57,031 nt of DNA, taken from assembly GCA_002449305.1 (NCBI GenBank), contig DKDI01000044.1, positions 1 to 57,031 on the forward strand. Direction: 5' to 3'. Both the position numbers and the translations under genes were made by a program. The notes below the pieces were generated by a model, which did not search any database, was not told where the DNA came from, and saw only the letters and a program-made list of their open reading frames with translations. Positions 1 to 7,864 of the stretch are shown here, in pieces. This stretch comes from Treponema sp. UBA6852. GTDB taxonomy: Bacteria > Spirochaetota > Spirochaetia > Treponematales > Treponemataceae. Positions within the stretch are counted from its first letter, which is position 1, and the number at the start of each line of letters is the position of its first letter.

Positions 1-13
1 AGTCTCTATTGTA

Positions 14-22
14 CCCCCCCCC
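14..22. repeat. C9 homopolymer tract
   Basis: Nine consecutive C residues followed by GGG, about 145 bases upstream of the LysM/Hsp70-like gene. Poly-G/C tracts upstream of treponemal genes are known sites of slipped-strand phase variation. Here the link to the downstream gene is only positional, and the gene upstream of the window edge is not visible. Apart from this tract, bases 1-165 are AT-rich with no gene seen. Confidence 0.6.
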
Positions 23-165
23 GGGATTTGTCAAGTACTTTTATAAATTTTTGTTAATTTTTTTCTGCTTATTCATTGGCATTAAACAAAACTTTTTTCC
101 TAAACATCCGCTTTATTTTTTCCGAAAATCAGAACAAGGGAATCTTTTTATTCAGAGGGTGCAAT

Positions 166-1827
166 ATGAAGTCTATTGGAATAAAACTCGCAGACGGAAC
201 TTTCTATCCGCTTTTGGAAGAAGGAAATCCAGAAAAGAAAACTATTGACCTAACGACGGTCATGGACAACCAAACAAAAGTTCAGGTTGACGTATATAGA
301 ACAGAAACTGGAACGCTCGAAGGCGCAGAATATGTGGACACACTTGAAATTACAAATTTGAATCCGCATCAAAACGGAGAGCCGACTTTGTGCCTTGCAA
401 TCGACGTGGACAAAAACAACGAGCTTTCCGCAGAAATCCGTGACCTTGAAACTGGAAAGAAAAGCGAAATCCAAGTTACCCTCGCATCCCGCACTCATTC
501 AGAGGCAAACCAGATAGAAAAAATTTCCCAGGAAGAAGATGCGCCAGTTACAATTTCTGACAGCGATCTTGCAAATGCCGGACTTGCAGATTTTGTTGCA
601 GAGCAGGCAAAAAAAACAAATGACGACGACTTTCACTTTGACGACCTGAATAATTCTGAGCCGCAAACTTCACCAGAATCTTCTGCGGACGAAGAAATTT
701 TTGGCAAGGACAGTTTGGACCTTCCAGAGTTTCCTTCAGATGCAAATGAAGAAATTTCTGCGGATTCATTTCTTGATGAAGAGGACGACAAAACTTTTGT
801 GCCGGACAACACAAAGCTTCATCCTGAAATTGAGGAAATAGAAAATTTCGACACAGAAGTTTTTGAAGAGCCGGACACAAGCATTCAAGAAGAATTCACA
901 GACGAGCCAATTGAAGCAGAAGAACAAGAAATTCCAGAGCAGGAAATTTCAGAAGCTCCTTCAGAAGACAATGTGATTGACGTTGACCACACGGAAGTTG
1001 AACTTCCAGATGACCAGACAGAAATAAACGACCTTCCGGATTTTGACAGCACAGAATCAGTTGAAGATGAAGAACCGAAAGAAAATGAAACTCAACTTTC
1101 AGAAGAAAGCAATGAGCTGCCTGATTTTGATGACACAGAATTTTCACTTCCAGATTTTGAGGATGAAAAAACAGAAGAGTCTCTTTCCGATGAGGATTTT
1201 TCTCTTCCGCCGGAATTTGACGATGAGTCAGAACTTCCGCAAGAAAACGAAGAGCAGCCAAAAGATCCAACGTTTCAGCCAAACACAAATATGTTCAGCA
1301 ATCTTTATGACAAAGAAACAATGCAAGGCTCGTCATCTTCATATAGCGAGGAAGACGAAATAAAAAGGAAAACAAAAGCGCCTGTAATAATCTGCGTGGT
1401 CTGCGCAATAATTTGCGTGATTGCGGCACTACTTGTGCTTTTTGTAATTCCATCCAAGCTGAATATTTTTGGAAAGCACACTGAAAAAATTTCAGAACAG
1501 GAACAAGTAACAAATCTTCCTTCTGAAGAAATTAATCAGCAAACAGAAATTGCAGAGCTTCCGCCTGAACCAGAGCCAATTCCTGCGAAAGAAGATGAAA
1601 TTGTAATTGCAGAAATTCCAGAAGCTGTTGTGCCAGAACCGCCAGAACCGGCTCCAGAACCAATTGAAGACATTCGCTACAAAATTGTCTGGGGAGACAC
1701 TTTGTGGGACATTTCAAATGCCTACTATAAAACTCCTTGGAAATACAAGCGAATTGCAAATTATAACGGCATAAAAAATCCTGACCACATTATTTCCGGG
1801 CATTGGATTCTTATTCCGGCGGAGTAA
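166..1827 (+). CDS. Single-pass membrane LysM protein with Hsp70 substrate-binding-like N-terminal domain
   Basis: A 553-residue protein. The ATG at 166 is chosen because a GAGGG Shine-Dalgarno lies just upstream; an in-frame ATG at 76 has none. Residues 1-107 resemble the beta-sandwich substrate-binding domain of DnaK/Hsp70: SIGIKLADG near the start, DNQ at 34-36 followed by alternating hydrophobics, a xLxNLNP turn near 62-67, LAIDVDKNNEL at 77-87 and a TGK at 96-98. No Hsp70 ATPase domain is present. Residues ~110-400 are very acidic and low in complexity, with repeated LPDFD/LPDFED units. One hydrophobic helix lies at ~406-430, then a Pro/Glu-rich stretch, then a C-terminal LysM domain at ~503-553 (GDTLWDIS). 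The likely topology is Hsp70-like domain in the cytoplasm and LysM on peptidoglycan. The LysM and membrane helix are firm; the Hsp70-like call is from motif comparison by eye. Confidence 0.85.
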   Translation: MKSIGIKLADGTFYPLLEEGNPEKKTIDLTTVMDNQTKVQVDVYRTETGTLEGAEYVDTLEITNLNPHQNGEPTLCLAIDVDKNNELSAEIRDLETGKKSEIQVTLASRTHSEANQIEKISQEEDAPVTISDSDLANAGLADFVAEQAKKTNDDDFHFDDLNNSEPQTSPESSADEEIFGKDSLDLPEFPSDANEEISADSFLDEEDDKTFVPDNTKLHPEIEEIENFDTEVFEEPDTSIQEEFTDEPIEAEEQEIPEQEISEAPSEDNVIDVDHTEVELPDDQTEINDLPDFDSTESVEDEEPKENETQLSEESNELPDFDDTEFSLPDFEDEKTEESLSDEDFSLPPEFDDESELPQENEEQPKDPTFQPNTNMFSNLYDKETMQGSSSSYSEEDEIKRKTKAPVIICVVCAIICVIAALLVLFVIPSKLNIFGKHTEKISEQEQVTNLPSEEINQQTEIAELPPEPEPIPAKEDEIVIAEIPEAVVPEPPEPAPEPIEDIRYKIVWGDTLWDISNAYYKTPWKYKRIANYNGIKNPDHIISGHWILIPAE

Positions 1828-1857
1828 TTTTTTGGCATTTAGTTTTTTATATTATTG

Positions 1858-3894
1858 ATGAAAAAAGTACGTGTATTTATTTCCTGCCTGATTGTCTTGG
1901 TGAGCTTTACAGGATTTGGATGCGCACAAAATAATTCTCTGCAAAAAAAATATGGACAAGATTCCGCATATTTTATGGCGCTTCTTTCTCTTGAAAACGG
2001 AAACCAGCGTCAGGCGGAACATCTTTTAAAGCAAGCTGAAAAAAAAGCGTCTCCATTAATTGCAAGACGTTCAATGGAAAAACTTTCGCAGCTTGGAAAT
2101 GTTCAGGAACGCATAAACAGAAGCTACAGTTTGTACAAAAAATTTCCAGATGAAGAGACAAAACTTGCAGCCGCAAAAGAATTTTTTGAAAACAAGGAAT
2201 ATGCAAGAGTAATCCGCTTTACAGAAAAAATCGATTTAAAAAATTGCCTGAATGAAACCGCGTACTACAGGCTTTCTTCAATGCATAAAAAAAGCGACTC
2301 AAGATTCAGCAAGGAATTTTTTGAATGGTGCGTATCAAGAACATTTACAGATTTGCATTACAAGCTTTTTTGCGAAACATTCAAATCCGAAGAAACGGAA
2401 GAATCAAAAGTTATCCAGCTGCGTGCCGATGTCTTTACAAAAAATTATGTCGCCGCATATTCAAATGCAAAATCACTTCTTGAAAATAAAAAATTTCTTT
2501 TTCCGCAAATTTTAAGCGATGCAGGAAAATCATTTTTATACGGCTCAAACAGTTTTTTTTCAAATGCGATTTATCTTGATTCCATAAAAAACAGTTTGCC
2601 TGACGATTGCAAATTCTACGCAGACTTTTATTCAGGGCGGCTTTATGACAAAGCAGATGCCTACAAAACAAGAGCTTTAAACAGATTTGTTCTTGCAATG
2701 CAAGAGTCTTTGTCGGACGCAAATTTTGACAATGCGCTTTGGTATTATTTAAATTGCCTTTTAAGAATTTCAGTTCCAAAAACAATCGATGCGATTTCTC
2801 AATACAAAGATGAATGGAAAACCCCATCTTACTTTGATGATTTTTTTGAGACACTTTCTGTGAGGCTTCTTTCGCTTCATGCTTGGAATGATTTTTTTAA
2901 AACTGCAGATCTAATTTATGGAAAAGCAAGCCCGGAAATTTCTGCAAAGTATTCATATATTTCTGCCCGGCTCATTCAGGAAAATTTTATCAAGCCTTCA
3001 AAAGAAAAATCAGAAGAAGAACATAGGCTTTTTTCGCAGGCACTTCAAAGCGGAAGCGATTTATACTACAGATTTCTTGCAATAGAAAAATTGGAGTTGG
3101 ACAAAACAAAAGCAGAAGAAATTATTTTTTCAGTAGGAAACAAAAAAGAAATTCAGCCGGACATTCAAGCTGAAAAACTTTTGCTTGGATATGCAGACTT
3201 CGGACTTAAAGAATTTATTTATCCTGAATACCAAAAACTTCAAGATAAAATCGGAATCGAATGCGCAGAAAAAATTGCAGAATTTCTAAGTCAGTGCGGA
3301 AAAGGACAAGAAAGCATCCGAATTGCTTCCAGACGATTATTTTCAAAAGATCAGCCTTTTCAAAAAAAACTTCTGGAACTTTCATTTCCGCAGTATTTTA
3401 AAGAGAGCGTTCAAAAATCTTGTCAGGATTTTTCGCAGCCGGAATATCTTCTTTACGGATTAATCAGAAGCGAAAGTTTTTTTAATCCAAATGCAAAAAG
3501 CAACGCCGGCGCAAAAGGACTTACTCAGCTTATGGAAGGAACCGCCGCAGACGTTGCACGAAAACTTAAAGTAGCGCAATTTGATTTAACAGACAGCGAG
3601 ACAAATATAAGATTCGGCTCATTTTATCTTGAAGAACTCAGGCGCAGGCTTGACGGCTCTTCCATACTTGCAACTTTTTCTTACAACGGCGGAATTTCAA
3701 GAGTGCGTTCCTGGGTAAAAAGCGCGAACCTTGAATTCGGAACTTCAAATTTGCCAAAGGATTTATTTTTAGAAGCGATTCCATTTTCTGAAACAAGAGA
3801 ATACGGACGCAAAGTTGTTTCCGCGGCGGCGATGTACGGCTATCTTTATTACGGACTAAGCACATCGCAAGTTGTTGAAGAAATTATGAAATGA
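1858..3894 (+). CDS. Lytic transglycosylase (SLT family) lipoprotein
   Basis: A 678-residue protein expected to cleave peptidoglycan glycan strands in the periplasm. The N-terminus is a signal sequence with a relaxed spirochaetal lipobox ending at Cys22 (GFGC). Residues ~30-500 are alpha-helical and repeat-like, as in the superhelical arm of Slt70-type enzymes. The catalytic domain covers ~525-670: RSESFFNP with the catalytic Glu at 539, GAKGLTQLM, and the SYNGG motif. The ATG at 1858 is used; a TTG directly before it is not needed. No Shine-Dalgarno is visible in the 30-base gap after the LysM gene, and a TATATT at 1848-1853 lies almost on the start. The neighbouring LysM protein supports a shared cell-wall role. 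Confidence 0.9.
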   Translation: MKKVRVFISCLIVLVSFTGFGCAQNNSLQKKYGQDSAYFMALLSLENGNQRQAEHLLKQAEKKASPLIARRSMEKLSQLGNVQERINRSYSLYKKFPDEETKLAAAKEFFENKEYARVIRFTEKIDLKNCLNETAYYRLSSMHKKSDSRFSKEFFEWCVSRTFTDLHYKLFCETFKSEETEESKVIQLRADVFTKNYVAAYSNAKSLLENKKFLFPQILSDAGKSFLYGSNSFFSNAIYLDSIKNSLPDDCKFYADFYSGRLYDKADAYKTRALNRFVLAMQESLSDANFDNALWYYLNCLLRISVPKTIDAISQYKDEWKTPSYFDDFFETLSVRLLSLHAWNDFFKTADLIYGKASPEISAKYSYISARLIQENFIKPSKEKSEEEHRLFSQALQSGSDLYYRFLAIEKLELDKTKAEEIIFSVGNKKEIQPDIQAEKLLLGYADFGLKEFIYPEYQKLQDKIGIECAEKIAEFLSQCGKGQESIRIASRRLFSKDQPFQKKLLELSFPQYFKESVQKSCQDFSQPEYLLYGLIRSESFFNPNAKSNAGAKGLTQLMEGTAADVARKLKVAQFDLTDSETNIRFGSFYLEELRRRLDGSSILATFSYNGGISRVRSWVKSANLEFGTSNLPKDLFLEAIPFSETREYGRKVVSAAAMYGYLYYGLSTSQVVEEIMK

Positions 3895-3970
3895 AACTAG
3901 AATACATTGCGCTTTAAAAAGCTCTAAAAATATTTTTATTCTTTTTAATTTTATAAACGGAGACAAAATT

Positions 3971-5701
3971 ATGACTGACCCGTTTGCACAAGTTCTGCCT
4001 CAGGCATTTCATTTTTCACATTTGCAAGGAACGCAGTTTGTTCTTTTGCTCGGAATCATCATGTTTTTTGGCGCGCTCGGCGGACGCATTTTTCAAAAGC
4101 TGAAAATTCCGCAAGTCGTAGGATATATTGTAATCGGAATTTTAATCGGCTCTTCTGGCTTTCAAATTTTGCGTCTTGAAACAATAATCGCATTGAATCC
4201 CGTAAATACAATCGCGCTTTCTCTAATAGGATTTTTAATCGGTGCGGAGTTAAAAATCGATGTAATAAAAAAATACGGCAAACAGTTCATTGGAATTTTA
4301 ATCGGCGAATCTGTAACTCCATTTTTTGTAGTTGGAATTTTCGTCACGTTGGTCGCATACATTTTTATGAAAGATTTCAAGACCGCTGTTTCTTTCGGAC
4401 TGATTCTTGGTGCAATATGCGCCGCTACAGCTCCAGCCGCAACAACTGATGTTTTAAAGGAATACAGAACGCGCGGACCTTTAACTACAACGACTCTTGG
4501 AATTGTTGCAATGGATGACGCAGTCGCACTGATTTTGTACGCAGTCGCATCTACGGTTGTTTCGCCCTTGCTTGGCGGACAAGGACAATCGTTTGGAATG
4601 CAGATGCTGAATATTGCAAAAGATATTTTTGGTTCTATCATAGCCGGAAGCATTTTTGGCGCGCTTGTAACTTTTGTTGTAAAAAACCTTATGAAAGATG
4701 AAGGCAGAGTTCTTTCATTCGGGCTTGGAGGACTTTTTCTTTCCACAGGAATCTGCATAATTTTAGGGCTTGACAATATTCTTGCTGCAATGTCCTTGGG
4801 ATTTTTTATGGTAAATTTCGCACCTGCAAAAACACGCCCGATATTCAGCCTAGTTGAAAAATTCACGCCTCCGATTTACGTCTTATTTTTTGTGCTTGTG
4901 GGCGCAAAACTGAATATTTGGGTTGTTACGCCGGTCTTGGGAATTCTTGCAATTGTCTATGTTGCAGGAAGAACTTTAGGAAAATCAATAGGCGCACGTC
5001 TTGGTGCAAAGATAACAAAAGCTCCTCAGACAGTCCACGATTTTTTGCCATGGTGTCTTCTAAGCCAAGCCGGAGTTGCAATCGGACTCAGTATTGCAGC
5101 AAGCAACGATTTTGAAAATTCAATTGGTCCGTCCGTAATATTGATAATCACGGCGACAACTTTTATCGTACAGCTAATTGGTCCAGTCTGTGTAAAACAT
5201 GGAGTTACAAAAGCCGGCGAAGTTGGTCTTGCCATAACAGAAGACGACATTTTAAAATCCTCAAAAGTAAAAGATGTTACTTGGGGAAGTGAAAAAATAT
5301 GTTGCGCCGACAGCCATGCAATTGTCAGTGAAACAGAAAAAATTTGCCATATTCTTAAAAATTTTGAAACTCACCACAATCAGTCATTTGCAGTCGCTTC
5401 AAGTGAAACTGGAAAACTTTCAGGTATAATCACGCTTGAGCATTTAAAAGAAACTCTAATGATTGGAGAATTTGCAGACACGCTTCTTGCCATTGATATT
5501 ATGGATAAGCCGATTTGCACTTGCAGCCCTGAAGATTCACTTCCTGATGTCTATAAAAAATTCAGCGACGCAGACACAGAATCAATGCCAATTGTAGACA
5601 ACGATGGAAAGCCTCTTGGCATTATGGAAAAATTCGCCGCTGATCATTATCTTCACACAAGAATTCTTGAAATAAACCGCAAGCTCGAAAACATGGCATA
5701 A
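3971..5701 (+). CDS. CPA2-family cation/proton antiporter with C-terminal CBS domains
   Basis: A 576-residue membrane protein of the KefB/NapA-like Na+(K+)/H+ exchanger family. About 12 hydrophobic helices fill residues ~15-410, including the family's GRIFQKLKIPQVVGYI entry motif and the conserved helix around MDDAVALILYA with paired acidic residues that act in cation/proton binding. Residues ~435-560 form a pair of CBS-like segments (for example SMPIVDNDGKPLGIMEK), which typically sense nucleotides or ionic strength. GGAG precedes the ATG by a suitable distance. It appears to be a single gene, with no subunit partner next to it. The transported ion cannot be told from sequence alone. Confidence 0.9.
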   Translation: MTDPFAQVLPQAFHFSHLQGTQFVLLLGIIMFFGALGGRIFQKLKIPQVVGYIVIGILIGSSGFQILRLETIIALNPVNTIALSLIGFLIGAELKIDVIKKYGKQFIGILIGESVTPFFVVGIFVTLVAYIFMKDFKTAVSFGLILGAICAATAPAATTDVLKEYRTRGPLTTTTLGIVAMDDAVALILYAVASTVVSPLLGGQGQSFGMQMLNIAKDIFGSIIAGSIFGALVTFVVKNLMKDEGRVLSFGLGGLFLSTGICIILGLDNILAAMSLGFFMVNFAPAKTRPIFSLVEKFTPPIYVLFFVLVGAKLNIWVVTPVLGILAIVYVAGRTLGKSIGARLGAKITKAPQTVHDFLPWCLLSQAGVAIGLSIAASNDFENSIGPSVILIITATTFIVQLIGPVCVKHGVTKAGEVGLAITEDDILKSSKVKDVTWGSEKICCADSHAIVSETEKICHILKNFETHHNQSFAVASSETGKLSGIITLEHLKETLMIGEFADTLLAIDIMDKPICTCSPEDSLPDVYKKFSDADTESMPIVDNDGKPLGIMEKFAADHYLHTRILEINRKLENMA

Positions 5702-5774
5702 GCAAAAAAAACGAATCATTGCATAAATCTGCCAAATTTTGTATCTTTAGAAAAATAAAATTTTAGAGGTAGAA

Positions 5775-6011
5775 ATGGCAGACGAAGCTCTCATTGCAAA
5801 AGTAAAAGAAACTTTGGAAGCATTCCGCCCGCAACTTAATGCAGACGGTGGCGACATGGAATTTATAAATATCGATGATGAAAATAAAGTTCATCTAAAA
5901 CTCACTGGAGCCTGCGGATCATGTCCAATGGCAACAATGACTCTTAAAATGGGAATTGAACGCTACTTAAAAGAAACCTGCCCCGAAATTTCCGAAGTTG
6001 TACAGGACTAA
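5775..6011 (+). CDS. Nfu/NifU C-terminal-type Fe-S cluster scaffold or carrier
   Basis: A 78-residue protein consisting only of the NifU C-terminal (Nfu) domain. The family hallmark GACGSCP is present, with the two cluster-binding cysteines at 47 and 50, and the N-terminal half has the usual RPQLNADGGDMEF segment. Nfu proteins hold and hand over 4Fe-4S clusters to apo-proteins in the cytoplasm. A clear AGAGG precedes the ATG. Only three bases separate its stop from the SlyD-like gene, so the two are very likely co-transcribed and translationally coupled. Confidence 0.93.
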   Translation: MADEALIAKVKETLEAFRPQLNADGGDMEFINIDDENKVHLKLTGACGSCPMATMTLKMGIERYLKETCPEISEVVQD

Positions 6012-6014
6012 GCA

Positions 6015-6560
6015 ATGACAGTTGAAAATGACAAATATGTTTCTATCCATTATGTATTGAAAAATGATGAAGGAGCAGTCCTAGATTCTTCCACTGAAAA
6101 AACTTTGGATTATGTTCACGGACGCGGATACCTTCTGCCTAAGCTAGAAGAGCAGTTAACAGGAAAAAATCCCGGAGATAAATTCAGCGTAGTTCTTGAA
6201 CCAAAAGACGGCTACGGAGAATACAGGAAAGAACTTGTTACAGATGTTGACCGTTCAAATTTTGAAGACGGAGTTCCTATAGAAGTTGGAATGGCTTTTC
6301 AGGCAATGACTGCTTCCGGACCGCAGATTGTGCATGTTACAAAAATCAGTGATGACAAAATAACAGTTGACGCAAACCACGAGCTTGCTGGAACACGGCT
6401 TCATTTTGAAGTTGAAATTGCAGACGTGCGCAACGCAACAGAAGAAGAACTGAATCCACCATCTTGCGGTTGCGGCGGAAATTGCGGTGGCGGCTGTGGA
6501 GGCGAATGTTCTGACGGAGGATGTGGCGGCTGCGATGGAAACTGCGGCTGCGAAAATTAA
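6015..6560 (+). CDS. slyD: SlyD-like FKBP peptidyl-prolyl isomerase with Cys-rich metal-binding tail
   Basis: A 181-residue protein. Residues ~1-70 and ~128-145 form a split FKBP domain (VLDSSTEKTLDYVHGRGYLL; HELAGTRLHFEVEI), with the insert-in-flap chaperone domain between them, the SlyD architecture. It catalyses proline cis-trans isomerisation and assists folding in the cytoplasm. The last ~32 residues are Gly/Cys-rich with nine cysteines and no histidine; most SlyD tails are His-rich with some Cys and bind nickel or zinc. Coupling to the Nfu gene suggests a link to Fe-S or thiophilic metal handling, which is inference. Its stop codon overlaps the stop of the convergent shikimate-kinase-like gene. 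Confidence 0.9.
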   Translation: MTVENDKYVSIHYVLKNDEGAVLDSSTEKTLDYVHGRGYLLPKLEEQLTGKNPGDKFSVVLEPKDGYGEYRKELVTDVDRSNFEDGVPIEVGMAFQAMTASGPQIVHVTKISDDKITVDANHELAGTRLHFEVEIADVRNATEEELNPPSCGCGGNCGGGCGGECSDGGCGGCDGNCGCEN

Positions 6561-7132
6561 AATTTAGCAGAAACAGTTTCGATTATTTTTGCAGCGTTCG
6601 CTTCTTTTGAAGAGCCGGACATATCAATAACAACATCAGCTAGCTGTTCGTAAATAAGTTCACGTTCAATAAAAAAGTCATGGAAAATTTTTTTTGCATC
6701 GACTATTGAACGTGGATTTTTTTTTGCTATAAAAGCAGGAACATTTAAAAGCATTCCGTCTTGAGCAACAGAAATTTCCCTTAAAACACGAAAACTAGCA
6801 ATTCTTTCTGGAGTCTTTAAAAAAACAAAAGTTCCTATTTTTTTTAAAATATCGAGAGCTTTTTTATTTGTGCAAATTCCACCGCCAGTCGCTATAACTG
6901 CATTTTTTTTAGCGGAAGAATTTATTTTTTCCTGCAAAAGCAAGCAAGCTTTTTGTTCAGCTTCCTGAAAACCTTCATTTCCAAGTTCTGTATAAATTTG
7001 CCTAGGAGTTTTTCCTGTCATTTCAAAAATCACATCGTCTGTGTCAAAAAATGGCACTGAGAGTTTTTTGCTTATTATGCGACCTTGAGTTGATTTTCCG
7101 CAATGCTTAATGCCCATTAAAATTATGCTCAA
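6557..7132 (-). CDS. aroK: Shikimate kinase-like protein
   Basis: A 191-residue P-loop kinase; in the family it phosphorylates shikimate with ATP in the chorismate pathway. The start is TTG at 7130-7132, with GGGG about nine bases upstream. It gives the family-typical N-terminus MSIILMG, whereas the first ATG would begin inside the beta-strand before the P-loop. Walker A is GIKHCGKST (Lys13), the substrate-side acidic pair lies in FFDTDD (30-33), and TGGG is present. The usual GFR (shikimate-binding Arg) reads GFQ here, and the P-loop is unusual for AroK, so substrate assignment is less certain. The gene follows the RsmI-like gene by three bases in one operon. Confidence 0.82.
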   Translation of the reverse strand: MSIILMGIKHCGKSTQGRIISKKLSVPFFDTDDVIFEMTGKTPRQIYTELGNEGFQEAEQKACLLLQEKINSSAKKNAVIATGGGICTNKKALDILKKIGTFVFLKTPERIASFRVLREISVAQDGMLLNVPAFIAKKNPRSIVDAKKIFHDFFIERELIYEQLADVVIDMSGSSKEANAAKIIETVSAKF

Positions 7133-7135
7133 TTT

Positions 7136-7858
7136 TTATCCCCGGTAAATTAAAAAAATTGCTGGGACTTTGTTTATAGGCGGCTCATTTGTTTTTTTCC
7201 ATTCAGCAACAGAAAGCGTCCTGATAAATTCCTGCTCAGTTGTAAGACCGGCGGCGACACAAACCCGGGTTTCATTCCGGCAAGAATTTAAAATGGATTC
7301 CAGCATCTTTAAATTTCTATACGGAGCCTCTATAAAAAGCTGAGTCTGTTTTTCATTCCAAGCGCGGTTTTCAAGCTGCCTTATTTTTGCAGCACGTTCA
7401 TTCGGCTTAACAGGAAGATAGCCGTTAAAAGCAAAACTCTGTCCATTCAGTCCGCTTGCCATTACAGCCATAATCATCGAAGACGGACCGGAAAGCGGAA
7501 CAACTTTCAAGCCTTTTTTCTGCGCAATTTCAACAACAGTAGCTCCCGGATCGGCAACAGCAGGACATCCAGCCTCTGAAATAATTCCCATCGGCAGTTT
7601 TCTCTTTAAAAGCGGATCAAGATAATTTGAAATTTTTGCAAGGTCTGAATGCTCGTTTAGTTCAAGAAATTCCAGCGAATCAATATCAATAGATGAATCA
7701 CTAAGCTTTAAAAAACGGATTGCAGAACGCCGGTTTTCAACAATGAAATTTTTTATTCCGAGGATAATTTTTCTGTTATATTCAGGAAGAACTTTTTGGT
7801 ATTCAGTTTCACCCAAAGTTACAGGAATAAGATAAAGTGCAGGCTCAATTTTTTCCAT
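7136..7858 (-). CDS. RsmI-like SAM-dependent methyltransferase (tetrapyrrole methylase fold)
   Basis: A 240-residue protein of the tetrapyrrole/RsmI methylase superfamily. Visible signatures are GIISEAGCPAVADPG (the SAM-binding EAGxPxxxDPG loop) and VPLSGPSSMIMAVMASGLNG. RsmI 2'-O-methylates C1402 of 16S rRNA, and this shorter relative may do the same or modify another RNA. It sits between the TraB-family gene (six-base gap upstream) and the shikimate-kinase-like gene (three-base gap downstream), forming a tight minus-strand operon. The N-terminal part is longer and less typical than in E. coli RsmI. Confidence 0.85.
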   Translation of the reverse strand: MEKIEPALYLIPVTLGETEYQKVLPEYNRKIILGIKNFIVENRRSAIRFLKLSDSSIDIDSLEFLELNEHSDLAKISNYLDPLLKRKLPMGIISEAGCPAVADPGATVVEIAQKKGLKVVPLSGPSSMIMAVMASGLNGQSFAFNGYLPVKPNERAAKIRQLENRAWNEKQTQLFIEAPYRNLKMLESILNSCRNETRVCVAAGLTTEQEFIRTLSVAEWKKTNEPPINKVPAIFLIYRG

Positions 7859-7864
7859 TGCAAA

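Noticed and set aside
550..1290. Long minus-strand frames opposite the acidic LysM linker
   Set aside because: The repeated GAA/GAC codons of the acidic linker leave the opposite strand free of stops. No start site or recognisable protein is seen.
4162..4866. A 234-codon open frame on the minus strand inside the antiporter gene
   Set aside because: It is fully antisense to a well-supported membrane protein gene and has no family-like pattern or ribosome site.
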